A DNA stretch of 64,000 bases from Haloferax elongans ATCC BAA-1513. Its GTDB lineage: Archaea; Halobacteriota; Halobacteria; Halobacteriales; Haloferacaceae. The translations under genes were made by a program, and so were the position numbers. The notes under the pieces are model-generated. The model ran no database searches. It was not told the DNA's origin and saw only the letters and a list, made by a program, of their open reading frames with translations. This document shows positions 17,780-25,006 of the stretch, piece after piece (within the stretch, counting starts at the first letter, position 1; the number at the start of each line of letters is the position of its first letter). The stretch spans positions 1 to 64,000 of the forward strand of contig NZ_AOLK01000008.1 of the NCBI RefSeq assembly GCF_000336755.1. Direction: 5' to 3'.

Positions 17780-18511
17780 TCATGCGACCCCGCAGGTGGA
17801 ATCGAGACACCGACGCCCGCGGGCGGTCTCGAATATCGGCAGGCCACACTCGCAGTCGTCCACGACGATACCCGCTGGGAGCGAGAATGCCGTCTCACAT
17901 TCCGGGTAGGCGTCGCACCCGGTGAGCAGTCGCCCGCCGCGACGGATGATTCGCAGCGGCGACTCACAGTCTGGACAGGTCCACCCGCCGTCGAATCGGG
18001 CTTTTACGTGGTCGTCGAGCGGGTCGCACTGGCGGTCGATGCAGATGTCAAAAGCGGCCCCGCGCTCGACGCGCATCAGCGGGAGGCCGCAGTCGTCGCA
18101 CGTCTCGTCGCGGACGGTCGCACCCGCGGGCAGCGAGAATTCGACGCCCGAATCGAGGGCCGTGACCGCCCCGCTGGTTCGGACGAGCGGCTCACCCGTC
18201 TCTGGATGGTTTCCGACCGGCACGCCCGCTTCACTTGCGGGGTACTCAGGTCGGCCGATAACGTCGTGGGACTCGACTGTGAGGACCTGTTCGCCCGCGC
18301 GGGCGACGAGACCGAACGACCCCGGCCCAGATTCGACCGTGAGCGAGTCGGCGCGAGTCAGCCACGCGACTGGCTGGTACCCGGAAGCGTCATGCACGAG
18401 GACGGTTCGGTCCGGTTTGGCCACGACGACGACGCGGCCGCGCTGGGTTCGCTCGCGTGACCCTTCGAAGTGGACGGTACAGTCACCGGCAAATACCCGG
18501 ATAGATTCCAT
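17780..18511 (-). CDS. NucS/DUF91 N-domain fused to topoisomerase-type zinc ribbons
   Basis: The 243-aa protein begins ESIRVFAGDCTVHFEGSRER and continues RVVVVAKPDRTVLVHDASGY and QPVAWLTRADS, like the N-terminal DNA-binding domain of NucS/EndoMS. No RecB-like nuclease domain follows. Instead three cysteine clusters occur: CDDCGLPLM...CIDRQC, CPDCESPLRI...GCDAYPEC and CECGLPIF...CLDSTC, resembling C4 zinc ribbons of topoisomerase I. It is probably a DNA-binding protein without nuclease activity. The ATG at 18511 starts the conserved domain. It lies next to endA-trpS, separated by 110 bases. Confidence 0.75.
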   Translation of the reverse strand: MESIRVFAGDCTVHFEGSRERTQRGRVVVVAKPDRTVLVHDASGYQPVAWLTRADSLTVESGPGSFGLVARAGEQVLTVESHDVIGRPEYPASEAGVPVGNHPETGEPLVRTSGAVTALDSGVEFSLPAGATVRDETCDDCGLPLMRVERGAAFDICIDRQCDPLDDHVKARFDGGWTCPDCESPLRIIRRGGRLLTGCDAYPECETAFSLPAGIVVDDCECGLPIFETARGRRCLDSTCGVA

Positions 18512-18540
18512 GGGCGGGGGTGGTCCCGAATTCGGGTTTG

Positions 18541-18558
18541 AACCTTCGCGCGAAGGTT
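18541..18558. promoter_or_regulatory. perfect 18-bp palindrome between divergent genes
   Basis: AACCTTCGC-GCGAAGGTT is a perfect palindrome, 30 bases upstream of the NucS-N-domain gene start (minus strand) and 75 bases upstream of the HAD gene (plus). It could be an operator shared by both promoters. I know of no regulator for it. Confidence 0.4.
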
Positions 18559-18632
18559 GATGTACGAAAGCGAGCGGGCTGAGCCATGCCGCGGCACGAA
18601 GGCCTTTGGTCGGCCGCGCCACAGGGCGAGGT

Positions 18633-19283
18633 ATGGACGCGAACGTAGTGCTGTTCGACATGGACGGCGTGTTGGTCGACTCCGAGCAGTACTGGCACGC
18701 CTTCGAGGACGACTGGGTGTTCGCCGAGGCCATCGAATCCGGCGACCCGGCCCACGAGGAAATCACGGGGATGAGCTTCCGCGAAATCTACGACTATCTC
18801 GACGCGGAGTACGGAACGACCGTCACCAAAGAAGAGTTCATCGAGGCGTACAACGAGAACGCGGTCGACCTCTACGGCGAGAAGGTCGTCCTGATGGACG
18901 GCGCGGAAGAACTCTTTTCGGACCTCCGCGCGGCGGGTACGAAGGTCGCTATCGTCTCGTCGGCCCCGCAGGACTGGATTTCGACCGTCCGCGAGCGCTT
19001 CGACCTCGACCCTCTCGACCTCGTGCTCTCTGCCGACGACATCGACGAGCCCGGAAAACCGGAGCCACACATCTACGAAGCAGCCGCCGAAGAACTCGGC
19101 GTCGCACCCGAAGACTGCATCGTCGTCGAAGACTCGGTCAACGGCATCGAGGCGGCCGTACGGTCGGGCGCGTACACCATCGCCTACCGCGGCGATCAAA
19201 ACGCAGACTTGGACCTCTCTCGGGCGGACGAAATCGTAGACGGGCCAGAAGAGTTGCGGACGGCGTTACTCGGCGAGGCGTGA
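18633..19283 (+). CDS. HAD-superfamily hydrolase, beta-phosphoglucomutase-like
   Basis: The 216-aa protein is a subfamily IA haloacid dehalogenase-type phosphatase. Motif I is FDMDGVLVDSE with nucleophile Asp and general acid Asp; motif II is VSSAP; motif III is the Lys in GKPEPHIY; motif IV is VVEDSVNGIEAA. A helical cap lies between motifs I and II. Likely substrates are small phosphorylated sugars or phosphoglycolate; the sequence does not decide. The ATG at 18633 begins the conserved MDANVVLFDMDG. Directly downstream, 13 bases after the stop, a DUF4157 gene fragment begins. Confidence 0.85.
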   Translation: MDANVVLFDMDGVLVDSEQYWHAFEDDWVFAEAIESGDPAHEEITGMSFREIYDYLDAEYGTTVTKEEFIEAYNENAVDLYGEKVVLMDGAEELFSDLRAAGTKVAIVSSAPQDWISTVRERFDLDPLDLVLSADDIDEPGKPEPHIYEAAAEELGVAPEDCIVVEDSVNGIEAAVRSGAYTIAYRGDQNADLDLSRADEIVDGPEELRTALLGEA

Positions 19284-19296
19284 ATTGAACGGGTGA

Positions 19297-19381
19297 CGGC
19301 GGGTCGTACTCGCCGTGGTTGAACGCGATGTGGTTGCCGACGGTAAACGCCTAGGCGTTGATATCCTCACACGCTTTCGCA
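19297..19381 (-). pseudogene. degenerate fragment of a DUF4157 gene
   Basis: The 85 bases align without gaps to 21241-21325 of the intact DUF4157 gene, with 78 identical by my count. On the minus strand they read AKACEDINA, then TAG, then AFTVGNHIAFNHGEYD, against AKACDDINARAFTVGNHIAFNHGEYD in the intact gene. Arg became a stop. Several differences are silent third-base changes, so the source was a diverged homologue that evolved as coding sequence, not a fresh copy of the neighbour. The match ends where the HAD gene's 3' flank begins on one side and 22 bases before the 316-aa gene's stop on the other. Confidence 0.85.
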
Positions 19382-19403
19382 CCAGTCGAACGAGGGTGGA
19401 TGC

Positions 19404-20354
19404 TCACAGATACTGGTCGAGTTGCATTGGTATCGGTGGCGTGTAGCCGGGGATATCTGCTTCGTGGTTGAAGTACTCTGGATAGAAGTCGAAGTGGTAG
19501 TATTTACCAGTGTACTTGTCTTTGCCCGGTCCGAGAATACGGTACTGTGCCGGTGGTTCGACACCCATCCCGATGTAACAATCTCGAATCTGGCAGATGA
19601 GGTTGTTTACGATGTAGAGGCCATAGAACTCCGGCGTCAATTCCGTCGGGAACAGTTCGATACAGGCGTCGGGGTCCCGTTCGAACGGGTCGTCACTTTC
19701 GATGATTCGGTCTTCGTTTGTGTCCTCGAAGTACCGAGTGTGAACCCCCGAGACGCCCTCGATAGTGAGGTCGGTCAGCGACCGATCATCAAGCAGCGAA
19801 GACGCCTTCGAGAAGAAGTTCTGGCTGTCAGTCGTGACCAGTTCTTGGATGGTCTGCTCGGTGAGTACCTCTGATCCAGCCTGCCGGACCTCTTGTTGGA
19901 TCGTTTCGAGGTCTTGGTTCAGATACACGTGCTGATGATAGACGATGAACTGCTCGTTGTAGACTTCCTCTGGAAGGTCCAACGCCGGTTCAACGTCAGC
20001 AAGGTCACGGCTGCCGACTTGTCGACACAGGGTCTCGAAGTACTCCTCAAACTCCGCTTGGTCGAGGTCGAGGAGAGCTAACAGAACACCCGCGATACGG
20101 TCCGGGTTTTCCGAGGCTGGAACCGTGTCGTAGCCCTTCTCGCGGTAGACGTGATAGCGGGCGAATCGGCGGGCTTGGGAGAACCGATCATCCTCCTTGT
20201 TTGTGCGCTTTTTTGGATTGTCTGGATAGTCCTTACACTGGTGAGCAAGGATTTCACCATCAAACCCAACACCTATTCGATGCACTACTCCATCTTGGTC
20301 TACAACACGGAGACCAAACCCCTGGTCATTTTCTTTTTTTATTTCTGCGTTCAT
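19404..20354 (-). CDS. unrecognised 316-aa protein paired with DUF4157 gene
   Basis: I do not recognise this family. It is soluble, acidic, without signal peptide or membrane segment. The N-terminus (FGLRVVDQDGVVHRIGVGFDGEILAHQC) looks like a small beta domain; the middle (about 60-170) is helical and Asp/Glu-rich with QVGSRDLADVEPAL and YHQHVYLNQDLETIQQEV; the C-terminal part is aromatic-rich (GPGKDKYTGKYYHFDFYPEYF). The ATG begins one base after the stop of the DUF4157 gene (TAA T ATG), so the two are co-translated. It may be an immunity protein, chaperone or loading adaptor for the DUF4157 protein; this is inference from position. Parts of it (near 20180-20340) are less GC-rich than neighbours, which fits horizontal acquisition. 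Confidence 0.8.
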   Translation of the reverse strand: MNAEIKKENDQGFGLRVVDQDGVVHRIGVGFDGEILAHQCKDYPDNPKKRTNKEDDRFSQARRFARYHVYREKGYDTVPASENPDRIAGVLLALLDLDQAEFEEYFETLCRQVGSRDLADVEPALDLPEEVYNEQFIVYHQHVYLNQDLETIQQEVRQAGSEVLTEQTIQELVTTDSQNFFSKASSLLDDRSLTDLTIEGVSGVHTRYFEDTNEDRIIESDDPFERDPDACIELFPTELTPEFYGLYIVNNLICQIRDCYIGMGVEPPAQYRILGPGKDKYTGKYYHFDFYPEYFNHEADIPGYTPPIPMQLDQYL

Positions 20355-20355
20355 A

Positions 20356-21858
20356 TTACCAACTCAAGATACCAGATTCGTCCTCTTTAGCGGCGTCTTC
20401 CTCACGCTGTTCATCTGTCTCATCATCACGACCAAGGAGAGAATCAATTCCCTTGTCGAAGAGGGACTTCCCACCACTGAGCAGCCCTTTGACACCTGTT
20501 TCAGTGGCCATACCCACAGCACCACTGAATACCAGCGCACTGAGTCCAGCGGCGGCAACTTCTGGGTTCGACATCATCACATCTCCGAGCGGCCCCAGCA
20601 TATCGACAGCTGTGTGCCCCTCTTGGATGCCCTGTGTCATCGTCTCTTGCGTTGCGGCCCGTCCTGTGGATCCAACGCCAGTTCCAATCAACCCGGCTGC
20701 CATCGTCTGTGCCTTCTCGCCGAGCCCTGTATGTACTTCGTCGTGGAGACTGCTCAGATGATCGGTGGCATCGTCAAGCTGTGTTTCGTGGGCTTCCAAC
20801 GTGGAAGCGTTCTCCTCAATTTTCGTATTGAGGTTCTGCTGGACGTTGGACAGTCCCTCGTTGTTCTGTTTGGTGCGTTTTTCGTTGGCTTGCACCTGCT
20901 GTTCGAGTTCGACGACCCGCTTCGAGAGTTCGTCAGCCGACAGCGTCTCGTGTGTGGGCTCACTCGTCCCCGGCGTCTGCCAGTCATCTTTGGTAGCGCG
21001 CCGAGACCCGTGGTACCCTTTCGCCGCCCGCTGAACGTGTACGTCGGACTGCTGCATCCGATGAACACCGATTTTACCGCCACGCATCACGCGCTCGGCG
21101 GTTTCCTCGGCTTCACGCTCTAAGCGCGGGTCAGGGTCAATCTCTAATTCACCTTGCTGCGGGAGCATCGACACCGCCCCACCAGTCTGCTGGCGCACGT
21201 GCGCCAACTCGTGGGCCAGTACGTGCTGTCCCTCCGGCGACGACGGGTCGTACTCGCCGTGGTTGAACGCGATGTGGTTGCCGACCGTGAACGCCCGGGC
21301 GTTGATGTCGTCACACGCTTTCGCAGCACTCGGACCGGTGTGAATCCGCACGTCGCCCAGGTTGTCACCCATACGCTCTTCCATCGCGCGCTGGATGCTC
21401 GCGTCGAGCTGTTGGCCGGGCGACGAAATCACGTCCCGAACGCTATCGGGGACTTGCGCGTCACCGGCTTTGGACGCCTCGTGATGCGCGTTGCGACTAC
21501 GCTGGACAGACTTGGCGTTCCGGCGCTCGATATCTTTCGGTACCTCGGCTGGGCGTTCTTCCTGACGCTCGCGGAACTGTCGCATGTCCCGCGGCTTGCC
21601 CATCGTGTCCACAGTCATGCCTTCGTCGGCCCACTGCCGAACCTGGCTCGCGCCGTGACTCTGGACGAGGCGCTGAATCTGAACGTCCATTCCGGGGCGA
21701 TACATCTCCAAGCCGAACCGTCCGGCAGCGTCCTGTGCGGTCGGCGACCCACCACCGCGCTGACTGCGGTCGGAACCACCCGTTAGCTCTTGAATCGACG
21801 GGACGACCGAGGACTGTTGGCCCTCGCTCGTCTTCTCTTTCGCAGAGCGAAATCCCAT
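20356..21858 (-). CDS. DUF4157 (HELAH) protein, putative contractile-injection-system effector
   Basis: The 500-aa protein holds a DUF4157 domain around residues 150-240, with LDASIQRAMEERMGDNLGDVRIHTGP, AARAF-like NARAFTVGNHIAFNHGEYDPSSPEG and the HELAHVRQQTGG motif (His216-Glu-Leu-Ala-His220, a possible zinc site). This domain is common in proteins encoded with extracellular contractile injection systems and in toxin-like proteins. Residues 1-145 are polar and Gln/Arg-rich; about 300-375 form a likely coiled coil (VVELEQQVQANEKRT...LNTKIEENASTLEAHE); 390-470 is Gly/Ala/Met-rich and hydrophobic; the tail is acidic. No sheath, tube or baseplate genes occur in the window. Two TATA-like elements precede it. 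It is coupled to the 316-aa gene. Confidence 0.88.
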   Translation of the reverse strand: MGFRSAKEKTSEGQQSSVVPSIQELTGGSDRSQRGGGSPTAQDAAGRFGLEMYRPGMDVQIQRLVQSHGASQVRQWADEGMTVDTMGKPRDMRQFRERQEERPAEVPKDIERRNAKSVQRSRNAHHEASKAGDAQVPDSVRDVISSPGQQLDASIQRAMEERMGDNLGDVRIHTGPSAAKACDDINARAFTVGNHIAFNHGEYDPSSPEGQHVLAHELAHVRQQTGGAVSMLPQQGELEIDPDPRLEREAEETAERVMRGGKIGVHRMQQSDVHVQRAAKGYHGSRRATKDDWQTPGTSEPTHETLSADELSKRVVELEQQVQANEKRTKQNNEGLSNVQQNLNTKIEENASTLEAHETQLDDATDHLSSLHDEVHTGLGEKAQTMAAGLIGTGVGSTGRAATQETMTQGIQEGHTAVDMLGPLGDVMMSNPEVAAAGLSALVFSGAVGMATETGVKGLLSGGKSLFDKGIDSLLGRDDETDEQREEDAAKEDESGILSW

Positions 21859-21880
21859 CTTACCACCGACTTGATAGCCA

Positions 21881-21929
21881 TCCTATATATTGTTTGTTGC
21901 TTGAATGAAGTCTTAAAATATATCTCTCG
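21881..21929 (-). promoter_or_regulatory. promoter of the DUF4157 gene
   Basis: On the minus strand AATATATAGGA (about 21882-21892) lies 25-30 bases before the ATG at 21858, predicting an almost leaderless transcript. A second AT-rich element, GATATATTTTAAG, lies at about 21911-21924. This AT-rich promoter stands out from the GC-rich flanks. Confidence 0.6.
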
Positions 21930-21960
21930 AACTGGGAGTGATGAGACACGTCCAGTCGGA

Positions 21961-22000
21961 AGACACCGTCTGGTACACGTAGACACCATCTGGTACACGT
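21961..22000. repeat. tandem 20-bp direct repeat
   Basis: Two adjacent 20-base units, AGACACCGTCTGGTACACGT and AGACACCATCTGGTACACGT, differ at one base. They lie about 100 bases upstream of the DUF4157 start, between its promoter and the 3' end of the helicase gene. They could be a regulator site or a duplication made when the module was inserted. Confidence 0.8.
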
Positions 22001-22063
22001 GGCGTTCACCGCGGCTCGCGAGCCATTCAGAAAACCCAAGCAAGACAGTGGAGTGGCCGACGC

Positions 22064-24418
22064 CTACTCCACCTGAACCGTCCGCGTCTCCCGAACCGGG
22101 AGCAACGGCAGGTCGGGGAAGGTGACTTCGACGGCGAACTCCAGTTCGTCGTCAGTCGCGCCGAAGACGCCCACCGGGACGGCCACCTCGTCGGTGAGAT
22201 AGCACTCTTTGTCCGACATCTCGACGCCGTTGACCGTGACGCGGATACCGACTTTCCCGCCGCCAGCGGTGTTCGTGACCCAAATCTCGTGCATATCGCT
22301 CTCGCCGCGGGCAACCGAATCGGGGAACGCACCCCAGTCGATTTCCGGCGCAGGGAGGTCCTTCGCACTCTTGACGACGCGTTCTGCGACTCCCTGCGAG
22401 AGGCCCGCGCGGGTGAGTTCCTTCACACCGGCATCGACCACGTCGGTCGGCGAGGCGAGACCACCGGTTGCGAGTTTTCTGGCGCGTCGAGGGCCGATTC
22501 CGTCGACGGCAGTGAGGGCTGCGGCCTCGCCGCTGACGCCGTGGTCGACCCGGGCTTCGACGCGGCGGGCGAGGTTGGCGGCGCGGGCGTCGGCGAACGT
22601 GTCGAGGAACTCGCGGAGCGCCGAGAGGAGTCGCAGCGCGTTCTGGCGGATGACCCACGCGTCGCTTCTGAGTTCGCTCGGCGTCGAGTTGGCCATCCCG
22701 GCGTGGAGGATGGCGAGGACCTTCTGCGGCCCGCCGTCGAGTGACGTGGAGACACCGGTGAGAACCGAGTCGATAGCGTCTACCTCGGATTGGCGAGCAG
22801 AGACTTGTCGGAAGTCGGCGGCACCGGCCACGGCTTCGAGGATGTCGTCCGCCGTGATTCGGTCGCGGTTCGCCACCTCGGCGAATCTGGTCGCGGTCCC
22901 GAGCCGGAGGTAGTACTTCGAGGTGAGTCGGCCGAGTTGGGTCGCGTCGATTGCGAGGTCGTCGTTCATCTCGACGAAGCCGCGAGACACCAATCGGTCG
23001 AGAACGTCGCGGACGCGCGAGCGAAGGTCTTCGAAGTCGTAGGCGCTCGGGTTCGACTGCGCCCGGCGGTAGTAGAACGTCGTCTCCAACCACGACAGCA
23101 CGTCGTCGAGGTCGCGGATGGTCCCCATCGCGATTTCGGCGTTGAGGTGCGAATCGAGGTCTTCGGCGAGTCGGGACTCGATTTCCTTGCCTTCGCGGAG
23201 GAGACGGCGGTACTTGTTCTGGTCGGCGTGGTCGCAGACGACCCACCCGTAGCCGACATCGTCGTAGCCGGGGCGACCGGCGCGCCCGAGCATCTGGAGG
23301 ATGTCGAGCGGCGAGATATCGACCTCGCCCTCCAGCGGGTCGTGGTGTTTCGTGTCGCGGATAACGACACACCGGGCGGGGAGGTTCACGCCCCACGCGA
23401 GCGTCGACGTAGAGAAGAGGAGCTGAATCTTCCCCTCCTTGAACCACTCTTCGACGGCCTCGCGGTCCTCCCGCGACAGTCCAGCGTGGTGGAAGCCGAC
23501 GCCGTCTAAGACGCCTTTTCGGAGGGAGTCGTTTCCGAGTTCCTTTGCCTCGTTGTGGAAGTCGTAATCGCCGCGCGCGCCGATTGGCACGTCGCGTTTG
23601 GCGAGTTCGTCGCGGGCTTTCCCGGCCGCACGGACCGCGTCCTGCCGCGAGGAGACGAACACGAGGGCCTGTCCGTCGTCGCGGATATGTGGCTCGGCGA
23701 GGTCGAACGCCCGGTAGAGACGGCGATACTTGTCGGCGAAGGAGTTCTCGCCGTGGGTGTAGGTCTTGACGCCCGCGTGGAGGTCGACGGGACGGTAGTC
23801 GTCGCCGAACTCGAAGGTGGTCTCGTCGGGCGCGTCCAACCACGCCGCCACGTCGTCGATGTTCGGCATGGTCGCCGAGAGCGCCACGATGCGCGGGTCG
23901 CAGATGCGACGCATGCGCGAGACGGTGACTTCGAGGACGCCACCGCGAGTCTCGGAGTCCAAGAGGTGGACCTCGTCGATGACGACGCAGTCCACGTCCG
24001 TGATGAACGAGTAGCGCGCCGAGTCGTGTTTTCGCGTCGCCGAGTCGGTCTTCTCGGGCGTCATGACGAGGATGTCCGCGCGCGCCGCGCGCCGCGGGTT
24101 CAAATCACGCTCGCCGGTGACGACGTAGACGGAGTAGCCCAGTTCCTCGAAGCGTTCCCACTCGGACTCCTTTTCGGTCGTCAGCGCGCGGAGGGGCGCG
24201 ATGAAGAGCGCGGTCCCCTCGTCGCGGAGCGTGCGACAGATGGCGAGTTCGGCGAGCGCCGTCTTCCCGCTTGCCGTGGGCGCGGACGCGACGACGTTGT
24301 GGTCGGTCTCCAAAATGGCCGGAAGCGCCTCGCGTTGCATCTGGTTGAACTCGTCGAACCCGAAGGCGTCGGCGAACTCGGGGATGGCTTCGACGACCTT
24401 CACGAGATGCACCTCCAC
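22064..24418 (-). CDS. Ski2-type DEAD/H-box helicase (Hel308-like)
   Basis: This 784-aa superfamily 2 helicase has Q-motif and Walker A (APTASGKTALAE), motif Ib TPEKTDS, DEVH (VVIDEVHLLD), SATMP, and motif VI (QMLGRAGRPGYDD). After the RecA pair come a winged-helix region, a ratchet-like helical bundle and a helix-hairpin-helix (AVDGIGPRRARKLATGGLASPTD), the order seen in Hel308. A C-terminal beta domain (about 700-784, EIWVTNTAGGGKVGIRVTVNG) is not part of canonical Hel308. It probably unwinds branched DNA at stalled forks, or acts as a second Hel308 paralogue. The gene appears monocistronic. Confidence 0.88.
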   Translation of the reverse strand: MEVHLVKVVEAIPEFADAFGFDEFNQMQREALPAILETDHNVVASAPTASGKTALAELAICRTLRDEGTALFIAPLRALTTEKESEWERFEELGYSVYVVTGERDLNPRRAARADILVMTPEKTDSATRKHDSARYSFITDVDCVVIDEVHLLDSETRGGVLEVTVSRMRRICDPRIVALSATMPNIDDVAAWLDAPDETTFEFGDDYRPVDLHAGVKTYTHGENSFADKYRRLYRAFDLAEPHIRDDGQALVFVSSRQDAVRAAGKARDELAKRDVPIGARGDYDFHNEAKELGNDSLRKGVLDGVGFHHAGLSREDREAVEEWFKEGKIQLLFSTSTLAWGVNLPARCVVIRDTKHHDPLEGEVDISPLDILQMLGRAGRPGYDDVGYGWVVCDHADQNKYRRLLREGKEIESRLAEDLDSHLNAEIAMGTIRDLDDVLSWLETTFYYRRAQSNPSAYDFEDLRSRVRDVLDRLVSRGFVEMNDDLAIDATQLGRLTSKYYLRLGTATRFAEVANRDRITADDILEAVAGAADFRQVSARQSEVDAIDSVLTGVSTSLDGGPQKVLAILHAGMANSTPSELRSDAWVIRQNALRLLSALREFLDTFADARAANLARRVEARVDHGVSGEAAALTAVDGIGPRRARKLATGGLASPTDVVDAGVKELTRAGLSQGVAERVVKSAKDLPAPEIDWGAFPDSVARGESDMHEIWVTNTAGGGKVGIRVTVNGVEMSDKECYLTDEVAVPVGVFGATDDELEFAVEVTFPDLPLLPVRETRTVQVE

Positions 24419-24647
24419 AGTCGTGTCGGCGGTGAGGGCGAGACGGAGACGAGAGTCATACTGGAAGCCGAGTCGTCCGGGGGGAAAGGCGTTTCTCCAT
24501 CTAGCGGCGACGCTCGGCGACGCTCGGCGACTGGTACGAAAAAGAACAGCCAGCGGGACAGCGCTGCACAGTGGGGTTGGGCTCCGGGGGCGGAGTAGTC
24601 GAGTGGCGATACGGGGACAGTTCAGGGTCGTCGGGGCCGACAGTCGC
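24419..24647. other. spacer between helicase and small ORF
   Basis: There is no supported gene. A short tandem repeat, CGACGCTCGG in about two and a half copies, lies at 24507-24532. The sequence is GC-rich, with weak reading frames only. Confidence 0.4.
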
Positions 24648-24755
24648 TTACGCAGCGACGGTGAGAGCGGCGATGAACGACCACTTCGTACCCGCGGTGG
24701 CCTCGTGCTTCTTCGATTCGGCCTTCGACAGGTCGCGGCGGTGTTTCCAGTTCAT
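24648..24755 (-). CDS. possible 35-aa protein
   Basis: The minus-strand reading frame starts MNWKHRRDLSKAESKKHEAT and ends FIAALTVAA. A purine-rich GGAG lies just before the ATG, and an AT-rich element with CTTATATT (about 24779-24786) lies about 25-30 bases upstream, so both promoter and translation signals are in place. It is a basic helical segment followed by a short hydrophobic one. I recognise no family. The codon use is haloarchaeal (GC-rich third positions) up to the stop. Confidence 0.45.
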   Translation of the reverse strand: MNWKHRRDLSKAESKKHEATAGTKWSFIAALTVAA

Positions 24756-25006
24756 ACTACTCCAAAATATTTACTCGAATATAAGTTTTTCAGTCAAGTG
24801 ATACATCTAGCACGGTTTTACATGGACTATGGTCGAAAGTTGTGATGAATTTGAGTCGAACGTTTACTTTTCCGTGACTGTAGTATTCATTTGAACGCTT
24901 ATTCGGTTGGTGTGGTAGCATCGAACACGGCGACAGATTCCCCGCCAGCATCGGGGCGACGGGGTAATCCCTCACGTTTTTGCCGGGGCGGGCGAAAGAA
25001 CTGGGC
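24756..25006. other. AT-rich intergenic region upstream of lipA
   Basis: This 251-bp region is clearly AT-richer than the genes around it (24775-24910). It holds the promoter of the 35-aa frame on the minus strand and presumably that of lipA; CTTATTCGG near 24898-24906 is the best TATA candidate for lipA, leaving a leader of about 75 bases. No riboswitch known to me matches. Confidence 0.4.

Noticed and set aside
18530-18565. Possible tRNA T-arm (GGTTTGAACC with following stem)
   Set aside because: The sequence is a simple palindrome; no acceptor, D or anticodon stems can be folded around it.
21961-22000. Start of a CRISPR-like array
   Set aside because: There are only two directly adjacent 20-base units without spacers and no cas genes in the window.
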